The notes below the pieces were generated by a model. The model saw only the letters and a list, made by a program, of their open reading frames with translations, ran no database searches and had not been told where the DNA came from. Shown in pieces: positions 8,272-17,355 of a DNA stretch of 64,000 nt. Numbering within the stretch: the stretch's first letter is position 1; each line of letters starts with the position of its first letter. The translations under genes were made by a program, and so were the position numbers. The DNA is from CAVONV01 sp963697355 (GTDB lineage: Bacteria > Acidobacteriota > Vicinamibacteria > Marinacidobacterales > DATDRI01). Location: the NCBI GenBank assembly GCA_963697355.1, contig CAVONV010000004.1:248001-312000 (forward strand). The letters run 5' to 3'.

Positions 8272-9162
8272 CTATTTCACGACCAGAGTGGCACAGGCAC
8301 CGAGACGGAGCACCTTCTGCGTCGTCGAGCCAATCCAGCCCAGCTCGCTTTGGCCACGGCCCTGAGCACCCATCACGATGAGGTCGATTCTTCTCTCGTG
8401 GGCCGTTTGGTCGATGACCTCGTGAGGCTCACCCTCCTTCACAGCCATCCTCACTTTGAGCTTTTTTGTTGCGGATGGAGGTAGGAGCTTCTCCAGCGCG
8501 TCGGTGCGTTTCCGCTCCAACTCCGCCTTGATCTCCACAAGGTCCGACCGTGCCCAGAAACTACCCAACTCGGGGAATAGCTCGTCGCTGGGGTAGGCGA
8601 CGTTCAGTACTTCCAGCTCGGCTTCGAAGGTTGTCGCTAGGTCGATAGCGTAGGCGACCGTTTCCTCGCTGGTGTACCCGAGATCGGCGCATAGTAGTAT
8701 CCGTTTGGTCTTGCGGAGAAACGGGTCCCTCTGTCCCATGTCGGGGATGAACAAAACAGGGGTCGGGGAGACATGAAGAACTCTTTCCGCAATCGAGCCC
8801 AAATGAAGCGCTTTCCATCCCGACTCACCATGGGTTCCCATCACCAACAAATCGGCGCCCAACTCGTTGGCCTGGTCCACGATCACCTCGTGAGGATTCC
8901 CGTCTTCGATGACGAATCGCACAAGAGAGAGATCTTGGGTTTTCTGGAGCGAGCTGATGCGCTTTTCGATGCGCCGTAGAGATTCCTGGCGTAGCCCTTC
9001 AAGCACCATGAAGTCGGTGACGTTCATCGAGCTCACTTCGTCGACATGAAGGATCGTCAACTTCGCTCGTAGGTCTCTTGCTGCACGTGTCGCAATCCGA
9101 ACCGCTCGTTTTGAAAGAGGTGAGAAATCAGTGGGACAGAGAATGTGTGAGACTCGTTTCAC
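8272..9162 (-). CDS. tandem-domain universal stress protein (UspA family)
   Basis: The 296 residues contain two UspA domains, about 1-145 and 155-296. Each begins with the family strand (SHILCPTDFS; KRILLCADLG) and ends with the ATP-binding G-2x-G-9x-G-S motif (GTHGESGWKALHLGS; GAQGRGQSELGWIGS), so both nucleotide sites look intact. I chose the GTG at 9162 because a strong GGAGG lies 6 nt upstream and the homology begins at once; the longer frame to 9312 is not conserved in character. It probably acts as a cytoplasmic nucleotide-binding stress protein. It converges with the MFS gene. Confidence 0.88.
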   Translation of the reverse strand: MKRVSHILCPTDFSPLSKRAVRIATRAARDLRAKLTILHVDEVSSMNVTDFMVLEGLRQESLRRIEKRISSLQKTQDLSLVRFVIEDGNPHEVIVDQANELGADLLVMGTHGESGWKALHLGSIAERVLHVSPTPVLFIPDMGQRDPFLRKTKRILLCADLGYTSEETVAYAIDLATTFEAELEVLNVAYPSDELFPELGSFWARSDLVEIKAELERKRTDALEKLLPPSATKKLKVRMAVKEGEPHEVIDQTAHERRIDLIVMGAQGRGQSELGWIGSTTQKVLRLGACATLVVK

Positions 9163-9230
9163 TTGAAACCTCCGCGAAATTGATTCAGCGCCGTCATTAT
9201 ATACGGCTCGTACAGCGACAGTCGACGGAC

Positions 9231-11318
9231 CTATTTTACTCGGTGGACGAGATCCGATCCGAAATGATCGAGCATCCTGTTGTAGGCCTCCGCCGCGGCA
9301 CCGTTTCCCCAATCATAGATAGTGAATACCCCCATGCCGGCGCCTTCCGGACTGGTCTTGCCCCCATGAGCGTAGTTCTCCATGGTGAAACCGTAGTCCT
9401 CGGGGCCGAAAAAGGGATGGCGTTTCTCCCATTGCACCTTTGTGCGTGGATTCTCCGGGCAGTACATCATGACGAAGGCGGACCGAAGCGCTGCGAGCCC
9501 TCTTTGTGTGTATTCCGAGAGCCCCAGTTCCTCGCCGTAGCGAACGATGATCTCGGCAAAAAGACTCTCTCGGGAATCGTTCCACTCGCCGTCGGCGTTC
9601 ATGACACCGAAGCCACCGAGAACGTTGACGTACATATAGGGCGGTTGCCACGAGGCCTGGGCCATGAGCAGCTCATCCAGCACCCTTTGTCCCAGCTCCA
9701 GATACCGTCGGTCTCCGGTCGTTTTGTAAGATTCGAACAAAGCCTCCGTCGTCCAGAACATCGCAAAGGTGTTTTGCTTGTACATGTCATTCCGCTCGAC
9801 CTTCCGGCCGATGAGCGATTCTTTTCCGTAGCTCGAGCAAGACCAATAGGTCTCGAAGTCCTCCCAGCGACCCGTGGGGACGATGTCACGAACCACGGCC
9901 TCCATCGCTTTGAGGGCGGCCTCCCGGTAGTGTGCTTCCCCGGTGATCTGTGCGAGCTCGAGAAGAAACGTCACCGACATCGAAGTTTCGGGAGACTGCT
10001 CGAGGATGCCCAGGGGTTCCAAGGTGGTGACGTCCAGCCAGGCAGGGAAGAAGCCCTCGCCATCTTGGAGCTCGAGGAGGCTCTTGGCGTAGGTCTCGGC
10101 GTAGTCGACCAAGCGGTCGTCCTTTTCAAGCTCGTCGTGCCAGCGGAGCATAAGAAGCGCCGTCCAGCTCATGTCGAGGACGTGATATGGGGCGATGTGC
10201 ACATCGTTGCTACGTGGGCCGTTCGACGGTCGGTTGACCGGATTTCGATCGGAGTTCCCCCAAAAGGCCGTGTCCCATCCCTTGGAGCGATTGAGCTTTT
10301 CACCGTCGATCTCGACCTCCTCCATTTCGGTGGCGAGGACGGAGGGAAAAAAGCCCTCGTCGAGAGGAGCAGAAAGGGCCAGCTCTTTGGTCATCCGGGC
10401 GCGTCTCAGAAGCTCGTCGTTTCCCGCGCGCATCGCGTATCGATAAAGCCCCGATGCGGAACGAAGGGAGCTGAACCAAGCTTGGTTCCAGATGGAGCGG
10501 AACTCCCTTTCATTGACCTGGCCTGGGTAGTTGGGACTTTGCGTCTGGTTGACGATGAAGACGGGTGCGCCCACAGACTTGCCTTCGATCTCGAGCTCCT
10601 GCCAGACCGCGGATTCCCATCCTTTGAAGGCCCAGTTGTAGGTGTGCTCGACGTACCGAGATAGATCGGGTGGTAGAGGTTGGCCTTCCTCAAACGATGC
10701 TTTGCCCCATCTTTCCCACAAAAACGACAGGGCCCAACGCCAGGGATTCCGAACCTCTTCCGGACGAGTCGAGGTCTTCAAGTAGAAGCTGATGTCGATG
10801 TCGCCCGGTGGGTAGTGAGCGCCGGGCCGACGGACATAGAGCACGTGCTCCTTGACGTCGTAAAGACTCATTCCGAGAGTGAGCGTTTCCGATTGGGAAT
10901 CGAGATCCATGTACCAACGCACCGGTGGGCTGTGCCGCAGTATGTCGAGATCGGGCACCAAAGACAGAGCTTTGTCAGAGGACGAGACGATGAGGGCCGG
11001 CGAGCGAAAGCTGTGTTGGTCGATGATGTGCTCGCTTGTGGGTGTGAGGTGCGGCGCCCAGTGAAAGGCGGGCTCGAAGGCCGGCCGAATGTTGATCTGC
11101 CAATCGTCTTGGTGGACGGTCTCTTTGAGTTGAAAATGGAATCGGATCCGATGGATGTCGTTATCGATGCGATCGCTGGTCACGTCAGGTGCCAAGTTTC
11201 CCAGTTTCGAACAACGTATCTCCGCGACATGGGATTGGAGATTCGGAGGGATCTCCAGTACGACCTTGTCCTTGAAGTTAGAAGCGCCGCAAGAGACGAG
11301 AATGAGGAGTAGGAACAA
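9231..11318 (-). CDS. predicted lipoprotein, large secreted glycan-active-like protein of unknown family
   Basis: The 695 residues begin with a lipoprotein signal (FLLLILVSCG). A beta-rich N-terminal region of about 200 residues precedes a long alpha-helical region with aromatic-rich helices (YVEHTYNWAFKGWES; MSWTALLMLRWHDELE; FETYWSCSSYG) that reads like an (alpha/alpha) barrel of the six-hairpin glycosidase type. I see no catalytic motif I can name. The neighbouring upstream gene at 12422-13952 is also six-hairpin-like, which supports a role in carbohydrate processing outside the cytoplasm. The sequence is clean, without frameshift. Confidence 0.55.
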   Translation of the reverse strand: MFLLLILVSCGASNFKDKVVLEIPPNLQSHVAEIRCSKLGNLAPDVTSDRIDNDIHRIRFHFQLKETVHQDDWQINIRPAFEPAFHWAPHLTPTSEHIIDQHSFRSPALIVSSSDKALSLVPDLDILRHSPPVRWYMDLDSQSETLTLGMSLYDVKEHVLYVRRPGAHYPPGDIDISFYLKTSTRPEEVRNPWRWALSFLWERWGKASFEEGQPLPPDLSRYVEHTYNWAFKGWESAVWQELEIEGKSVGAPVFIVNQTQSPNYPGQVNEREFRSIWNQAWFSSLRSASGLYRYAMRAGNDELLRRARMTKELALSAPLDEGFFPSVLATEMEEVEIDGEKLNRSKGWDTAFWGNSDRNPVNRPSNGPRSNDVHIAPYHVLDMSWTALLMLRWHDELEKDDRLVDYAETYAKSLLELQDGEGFFPAWLDVTTLEPLGILEQSPETSMSVTFLLELAQITGEAHYREAALKAMEAVVRDIVPTGRWEDFETYWSCSSYGKESLIGRKVERNDMYKQNTFAMFWTTEALFESYKTTGDRRYLELGQRVLDELLMAQASWQPPYMYVNVLGGFGVMNADGEWNDSRESLFAEIIVRYGEELGLSEYTQRGLAALRSAFVMMYCPENPRTKVQWEKRHPFFGPEDYGFTMENYAHGGKTSPEGAGMGVFTIYDWGNGAAAEAYNRMLDHFGSDLVHRVK

Positions 11319-11361
11319 CGAGAACGGGGTAGAGGTACTTGTGCCGGCGATCTTAGAAAGT

Positions 11362-12216
11362 CTAATAGCCTGTCCCCGATTTCTGCCGGTGGCTCAGGAG
11401 GTGGGCGGACAACAGTGTTTTGGGCGCGTGCTCGGCGACGAGATCGAGTAGTTGGTGATCAATCGGTGTGAGGCCTTCTTTGTGATCCAAGAGTTGAAAT
11501 ATGACGACCACCCCTACGATTCTCTCTTTCATCTTCAGGGGAATCGTCGCGATCGGCGGATGTTGTTTCGAGGAATCGGTGGGATCAAAGAAGAAGGACT
11601 TGCCGGTCGTCGCTACGTCACCGATGATACCCTCCCCCATGGGGACGATCTTACCCGGAAGCCGCTCATCGACTTCCCGTCCAGCAGCGAGCCGAAGGAT
11701 TTTCTTCTTGTGATCCACCATGAGGATGCCAAACTGCTTGGCGCCAATGAGCTCCGCGAGGATGTCCTCGACGATCTTCATGACTTCGTTCGGGTGAGCG
11801 GTCCCATCCAATCGGTGTTTCGCCACATAGAGGTTGGATATTTCCTCGTTTTGGGTCCTTAGCTCCTTCACCAAGTCCACAAACGAGCGGTTCTCATCCT
11901 CCATCTGTTTCATTCGATCCTGGAGGCCTTTTAGCTTCTCCTCGAGGAAGTCCGGGCCAAAGGGCGGATGTGACGCCGCCTCTTTGCTTTGGCCCTTCAT
12001 CGCCAGGAGGAGCTCTCGAGTCTGTTGCTCGACCGCACTCAGCCTCTTCTCTAGCGACACCATGTCTCTTCGTAACTCTTCTTCATCGATGAAGATGGAG
12101 GCAGTATGCTCCACCACTCTTTCGGTTAAAGACGCTAGGTCATCTTCGACTCGATCGACCCGGGCCTTTAGTTCGGCATTCGCCGCGTTGCTGTCCGTTG
12201 GTTTGATTTCTGTCAT
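11362..12216 (-). CDS. coiled-coil GAF-domain protein
   Basis: The 284 residues form a long N-terminal coiled coil (about 10-125, heptads such as LKARVDRVEDDLASLTERV) followed by a GAF domain at about 130-270 (NEVMKIVEDILAELIGAKQF ... MGEGIIGDVATTGKSFF ... IVGVVVIFQLL). GAF domains bind cyclic nucleotides or other small ligands. There is no output domain, so the coiled coil probably mediates oligomerisation or contact with a partner. It lies 43 bp upstream of the 695-residue gene on the same strand. Confidence 0.75.
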   Translation of the reverse strand: MTEIKPTDSNAANAELKARVDRVEDDLASLTERVVEHTASIFIDEEELRRDMVSLEKRLSAVEQQTRELLLAMKGQSKEAASHPPFGPDFLEEKLKGLQDRMKQMEDENRSFVDLVKELRTQNEEISNLYVAKHRLDGTAHPNEVMKIVEDILAELIGAKQFGILMVDHKKKILRLAAGREVDERLPGKIVPMGEGIIGDVATTGKSFFFDPTDSSKQHPPIATIPLKMKERIVGVVVIFQLLDHKEGLTPIDHQLLDLVAEHAPKTLLSAHLLSHRQKSGTGY

Positions 12217-12421
12217 CTGCCAGAAATCCCTTTCATTGCCTGAAGAAGTTGTTATGAAGCTGCTCTAACCAGCACAGAGCCTTCAACTTCCCCGATGGAC
12301 CATTGTGGCATTGGGATTCGACGGATACAACCATGGCGGTCTGTCGAAACTGGGACGTTCACGGGCGTCCCGATTCTCCAGGCCCCATAAATCTGAGAGC
12401 GAGCCCTTTTCGTTTCCCTGT

Positions 12422-13952
12422 TCACTTGGGTATCTCCACCGTCATTTTCTCGCCGGCCCCCATCGTGACCTTTACCCAAGAGATCGTCGGACCACCGGCG
12501 AAGAGCTCATCTTCGGTCGCTTTGACGGACTCACCATTGACGAGAAGGGTCTCGTAGGAGCCCGGAAAGCGAACCTTCCACAGAAACGAAGGCCCACGGT
12601 TGTTGGTCAAAGTCGTCTTGTTTGTGCCCTCGTGCCGCACGGAAATGTCGTTGGAACGGACCGAAACATGCTCGAGCTCCGCCCACGCGGCCTTTTCCGT
12701 CAACTGTGGCAAGGTGGTCAGGAATTGGTCCACGTGATGGCCCCAAACGAGGGCTTCCGAAGGTGGCCGTGCTTCGATCTCGATTCCCATCAATCCGGTC
12801 ACGAGGGAGCCGACCACCGCGAACGACACCTCCGGATATTCGCGCCGTTCGTTTCGGGTCAGACTCAGGAGTACCTCGTAAGCTGGCTCCGGCCGTCCAT
12901 AGCGGTAGAAGATCTGGGGTAGGTGGGACCGGCCTTCGACGTTCATGGGGGGTCTTTCGTTGAGAGCGCGGACGAGTCCGTCTAGAACCGAATTCGTCTT
13001 GGTGCCGTCATCAAAGGCTCCGTAGTAAGGTACCGCCGTGCTGTAACCCTGCTGCACGAGCTGGTACCTTCGTATCCAAATGTGAGTAATAGCGTTTGTT
13101 TTCCTTGTCCCACCACTTGTCGTTCAAGAACGACTTTACATCCTCTGCTTTTGCCAAGAGTTTACCGGCTTCTTCAAAGTTTCCGCGATGTTGCTGGATA
13201 CGGGCGTAGGCGAGGTATCCGGCATATTGAATGGCGAGCTGATCCAAGGCCACCGTGAAATCCGTTCCGCCTTCGTCGTAGCTGGGGATTCCCCGGTTGG
13301 TTTGGAACCGGTTCTTTGGGTCGGGCCGCCCACGGGTGTTCATGATGCGCTTCCGCGTCATGATCCGGTCCAAGCTCAAATCCCATCGTTCGACATAGTC
13401 ATGGACCGTACGTTCGTAGAAGTTCAAGAACGCCGGATGCTCGATGTAGGTGCGATCTCCAGACCAAAGATACATGCGGTAGCAGCAATCCAGCACATCG
13501 AAGTTGGCCGGCAAGTTGTACCAAAATCGGGCGTCGTTGACATAGTCCACCGGTGCCGGGAGGTCGTAGCGGTTGATCTCCCAGTAGCTGCACCAGTCCT
13601 TGGAATCGGAGATGTTCTCAGCAAACTTCATCAGCATGTTTTTTGTGTGGCGGGCAAGGCCGAGCACATGGGCTCCCATGCTTTGATGAGAGACGTCTCT
13701 CATACAAAACGCTTCCCGGCCGGGAAGAGCGGCTTCGTACCAGGGCCCGACGGGGTCGTCCTCGAAAGCGTAGGCGAGGGCCTGTTGCTTGGCCCATTCA
13801 AAAGCCTCATTGAGCTCGGCGTTTGAGGATTGAAAGACGATCGCCGATTGAGGAGGGGAAGGGCTTCTCTTCTTCCCTGTCGAATAGTTGAGAACGAGCG
13901 AGAATGACGCGAGGCCACAAAAAAGAGTGGCACTCACATTCTTCATCGACAT
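12422..13952 (-). pseudogene. six-hairpin glycosidase-like secreted protein, single frameshift
   Basis: Two overlapping frames make one protein of about 509 residues. The N-terminal part starts at the ATG at 13952 (MSMKNVSATLFCGLASF, a signal peptide or membrane anchor) and runs to ...HLDTK near 13070. The C-terminal part resumes as YQLVQQGYSTAVPYYG in another frame. One surplus base in the ggtacc at 13063-13068 accounts for the switch. Motifs such as GPWYEAALPGREAFCMRDVSHQ and WSYxE-like aromatic segments fit (alpha/alpha)6 glycosidases, with a small beta domain at the C-terminus (FPGSYETLLVNGE). It may be a true mutation or a consensus error. Confidence 0.6.
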
Positions 13953-14059
13953 AGTCGTTTCACCTTTTTCAACCGAGCTCTTGCATCGCTCGGACCGAAC
14001 ATTCGCATTTCCCACCGCGCGTCCGCGGATATAATATCCGGACTCTAGGAAGGTGACCA

Positions 14060-14536
14060 ATGTACGGACAGGTGTGGAAGTTCCTAATGGGGCGGTTTTT
14101 CGACCGCGACCGTACGGTGCCGCAAGTAACGATCTCGCTCGAGCCCGGCGAGATGAAGACGGTGTCGGATGCCTCGTCTGATTCGACCGTCATGGTTCAG
14201 TGGAAGATCCGAATCAAGTTGTTCAATGAGACCGCCGCCGCTGCTGCTGATCTGGGTCTGGTGTGGTCAGGTGAGCCTTCCTTCAAGGCTGTTTTGCCGT
14301 ACCATCTCAATCCGTTCGAGGAGAAAATCGTTACCGTACGGGGTGAGACGAGTGTGGCCCGGCAGAAAATCGAAGGTGTGGACAAAGGACCGTTGTTCGA
14401 GCGTTTGCTCGAGGAGCTCGAGGCGACGAAGCTATACGTGACCTACCGAGATGAAAAGGGCGACTACTTCCACACCATCTACGAGAGGGAAAACGGGCAG
14501 GAAACGACTGAGTTCAATAAGAACCTGCCCGATTGA
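14060..14536 (+). CDS. hypothetical protein
   Basis: The 158-residue protein is not recognised. It has no signal peptide and no clear membrane helix. It is predicted mostly beta-stranded in the middle (VTISLEPGEMKTVSD ... VQWKIRIKLFNET ... EKIVTVRGE) and helical near 110-130 (GPLFERLLEELEATK). It is divergent from the frameshifted glycosidase-like gene, with 107 bp between starts. Codon use looks like the neighbours, which supports it as a real gene. Confidence 0.55.
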   Translation: MYGQVWKFLMGRFFDRDRTVPQVTISLEPGEMKTVSDASSDSTVMVQWKIRIKLFNETAAAAADLGLVWSGEPSFKAVLPYHLNPFEEKIVTVRGETSVARQKIEGVDKGPLFERLLEELEATKLYVTYRDEKGDYFHTIYERENGQETTEFNKNLPD

Positions 14537-15197
14537 TGTCGCGGGGTTTAGCTGCCTGTCGGGCTGTCTTCGGTCCATTTATGGGTTGGGGCGTCGTCGC
14601 CTCACTCTTGCGCCGTAGATGGGCATGACGAAGGCCAGTGTCATATAGGCCCAGCCCGGTTTGCCCACCCAGGTTGCTGGCAGGACCAGCGCCATCGGTA
14701 AAGGTCTCGATGCGCGTCAGCCTGGTTCCGCGCAGGGGAAAACCGTCTTGAACCGGGCACTCCTCCAGCCGGAGGTTGTTTTCGATTATCCCCTGCCCCT
14801 GCCTGTGCCCCTGCCCGGAGCACCGAAGCGCAGGTCTGCGGCACATGCGATGCAAACGGTTTCCAATGAGAACCAATCGGGCTCGGGGTCGGAAACGGGC
14901 GCGGGAGAAAACAGGCTTTCCGCTTCTGTAAAACGATAGCTGACGTGAGGGTTCAACATCTTCATGGTTTCGGGTGAATCCCTGATTCATCGAACACTGT
15001 CCCCGTTCTTTCCGTCGGTCCTTTGCAAATTCCTCTCCCTCCTGTTACTTTTCCACTGAACAATACGGGAGCTCATCTGAGGAGAGCCCGGCAACCATCG
15101 GGAGACGTCTTGGTCCCCACAGGGGTCGACAATTTGCGATATCCTTCGTCATCTATCCTGGTACCTTCCTTTTCACCATCTGATTTGGAGTAAAGCG
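14537..15197. other. gene-poor 660-bp interval
   Basis: No gene is supported here. Short frames on both strands overlap one another, lack ribosome sites and have Arg/Pro-rich composition typical of shadow frames. A minus-strand stretch near 14585-14700 reads as a plausible membrane-protein tail (VGKPGWAYMTLAFVMPIYG), so this could hold a decayed gene, but I cannot identify it. The promoter of the C69 peptidase gene must lie at its right end. Confidence 0.4.
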
Positions 15198-16808
15198 ATG
15201 AAAGCCACCTTATTGGTTCAGAGACTCCTGCTCGTGTTCTTTTTGTGTGCAATAGCGGCGATTCCTTTCTCAACGGCAGCTCAACAGGTCGAGCCGGAAG
15301 GCGACATTTGCTTTCGGGAAGGGCCATGGGATTGTGATTGTTGCACCAGTATACTCGTGGGAAAAGGAGCCTCCGCCGACGGCTCGACGATGACCTCGCA
15401 TTCCTGCGACAGCAACACCGATCGCACCTGGATCAACGTCGTCCCGCACCAAAAACACCAGCCCGGTGACATGACGAAAATCTACATGGATCCAAAGCGG
15501 ACGACCGGCCCGGATGACCCGGACCGATTCGATATGGGCGAGATCCCGCAAGTTCCCGAGACCTACGCCTATATCAATACGGCCTACGCAGTCATGAACG
15601 AGCATCAGTTGGCGATCGGTGAGACGACCTTTGGCGGCAAGAGAGAGCTGAGATCCAAAGAGGGCCTGTTGGACTGTCCAGAGCTCTACCGGCTGGCTCT
15701 AGAACGCGCGAAGACGGCGCGAGAGGCGATTGAGGTCATTGACACATTGACCAAGGAACATGGTTACAACGACGTCGGCGAGTGCTTCACCTTTGCCGAC
15801 CCCAACGAGACGTGGCACTTCGAGATCCTGGGACCTGGTGAAGGAAAGATCGGTGCCGTCTGGGCGGCGGTCCGCATTCCGGAGGATCACGTGGGCGTCT
15901 CCGCAAACGCAAGTCGGATCCGCCAGATCGATCTCGACGACAAAGAAAACGTCATGGCGTCGGACAACGTGCACTCGCTTGCGGAGGAGATGGGCTGGTG
16001 GGACCGAGCGAGTGGTGAGCCCTTCGAGTTTTGTTACGCCTACGCGAGCCGTGACAAAATGGGGTCGAGGCGGCGTGAATGGCGGGCGCTCAGTCTCATC
16101 GCACCTTCCCTCGGACTCGATCCTTACGCCGAGAATTATCCGCTGTCGGTCAAGGCGGAACGGAAACTCTCGGTCAAAGACACGTTCGAGATCTTTCGCA
16201 ACTATTATCAAGACACACCCTTCGACATGACGCGCAGCCTGACGGCTGTCGACAAAGAAGGTAAAGTCGTGAAGAGTCCGGTCGCCAACCCCTTCATGAA
16301 CACCGACTATCTGGAGCTTTTCAACATCCAGGGAGAACGGACGATCTGCTGTCCGCGCGCCACCTATCTTCAAGTCACCCAGTCGCGTTCTTGGCTTCCT
16401 GATGCCATCGGGGGGGTGGTTTGGCTGGGCTACGACAATCCGGCGCTCACACCGCACACACCGTTCTACGCGGGCATTTCCAGAATGCCGGATTCCTACA
16501 TGGTTGACGGCCGGAAGGAGTTTCGGCGCGATTGCGCCTGGTGGGCTTTCCGGCAAGTGAGCAAGCTAGCCACCATGCGATACCAACCCATGAGCGAGGA
16601 CATCGAAAACGTTTGGAAGGAGATCGAAGACAAGGCTTTCGCTCATCAGGCGGAGCTTGAAAAGGAAGCACTGGCGCTTCACGAGAAAGACCCTCAAAAA
16701 GCCAAGGAGTTTCTGACGGATTACTGTCTCGACGTCGCCAACAAGTCGGTTGACAGGTACTGGAAGCTTGCCGAGGAGCTGTGGTCGAAGTACCACACAT
16801 TGTTTTAG
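15198..16808 (+). CDS. secreted C69-family dipeptidase
   Basis: The 536-residue protein has a cleavable signal peptide (about 1-28, ending STAAQ). An Ntn-hydrolase domain of the PepD/C69 family follows: the Cys in CCTSILVGKGASADGST (Cys49) is the predicted nucleophile exposed after propeptide removal, and further family segments include NEHQLAIGETTFGGK and WHFEILGPGEGKIGAVW. The fold runs full length to the C-terminal helix. It should cleave dipeptides or short peptides in the periplasm or outside. It converges with trmO, 15 bp apart. Confidence 0.85.
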   Translation: MKATLLVQRLLLVFFLCAIAAIPFSTAAQQVEPEGDICFREGPWDCDCCTSILVGKGASADGSTMTSHSCDSNTDRTWINVVPHQKHQPGDMTKIYMDPKRTTGPDDPDRFDMGEIPQVPETYAYINTAYAVMNEHQLAIGETTFGGKRELRSKEGLLDCPELYRLALERAKTAREAIEVIDTLTKEHGYNDVGECFTFADPNETWHFEILGPGEGKIGAVWAAVRIPEDHVGVSANASRIRQIDLDDKENVMASDNVHSLAEEMGWWDRASGEPFEFCYAYASRDKMGSRRREWRALSLIAPSLGLDPYAENYPLSVKAERKLSVKDTFEIFRNYYQDTPFDMTRSLTAVDKEGKVVKSPVANPFMNTDYLELFNIQGERTICCPRATYLQVTQSRSWLPDAIGGVVWLGYDNPALTPHTPFYAGISRMPDSYMVDGRKEFRRDCAWWAFRQVSKLATMRYQPMSEDIENVWKEIEDKAFAHQAELEKEALALHEKDPQKAKEFLTDYCLDVANKSVDRYWKLAEELWSKYHTLF

Positions 16809-16823
16809 AACGTTCGTCCGCGT

Positions 16824-17300
16824 TCAGTCACTGAAGCGATCGTCTGATGGGGCTCGGCGCTTCTTGGCGCGCTCGAGCCACCCCATCCGCAGATCTTCGC
16901 GTTCATCGAACTCGTTCACGTAGGGCTTGATATCGAGGACGGGGGTCCCATCCAGAAGATCGACATCTTGAATCGACAACACACTCTTGTCGATTCGAAG
17001 GAGTCGAACCACTGATAGACCAATGGGATTGGGTCGACTCGGAGCGCGGGTCGCAAACAACCCTCTGAGCTCCGTGTCGAGAAACGGCACAACTCTCAGG
17101 CGGTACTTCTTGGCTCGGTGGAAATGACACAGAAGTGTGATGTGAGAGAAGCCGTCGAGATTCTGAAGCCCTTCCTCGAACTGGGAATAGACCTCCACGG
17201 TGGCTTGGATTGCCTCGGCCGCGGGACGGTTGGACAGGTATCCCCTCGAGTGAGGTGAAAGGGCTGTGGACGACACCGATGGGCTCATATTGGATGCTCA
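16824..17300 (-). pseudogene. trmO: tRNA m6t6A37 methyltransferase TrmO, frameshifted
   Basis: TrmO transfers a methyl group from SAM to N6-threonylcarbamoyl-adenosine 37 of threonine tRNAs. The N-terminal part (MSIQYEPIGVVHSPFT SLEGIPVQPS) begins at an ATG near 17300 in one frame. The rest (AAEAIQATVEVY ... GFSHITLLCHFHRA ... TRAPSRPNPIGLSVVRLL) is in another. A surplus base in the ggg at 17223-17225 joins them; correcting it gives a normal short TrmO of about 158 residues. The RAPSRPNPIGLS motif is diagnostic. All other core motifs are intact, so a consensus error is quite possible. Confidence 0.78.
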
Positions 17301-17355
17301 TAGGCTGAAGCATACTCCTCCTTTTGGAGCGTCTGAGTCTCGGCCGAGACACGCC

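Noticed and set aside
9078..10664. 528-codon plus-strand open frame
   Set aside because: Antisense to the 695-residue lipoprotein gene and the end of the stress-protein gene, which have signal sequence and motifs; this frame has none.
14514..14990. 158-codon minus-strand gene
   Set aside because: Arg/Gly/Pro-rich, overlaps the end of the 158-residue plus-strand protein, and lacks a ribosome site or domain.
15699..16556. 285-codon minus-strand open frame
   Set aside because: Antisense to the C69 dipeptidase; Arg/Val-rich with no recognisable domain.
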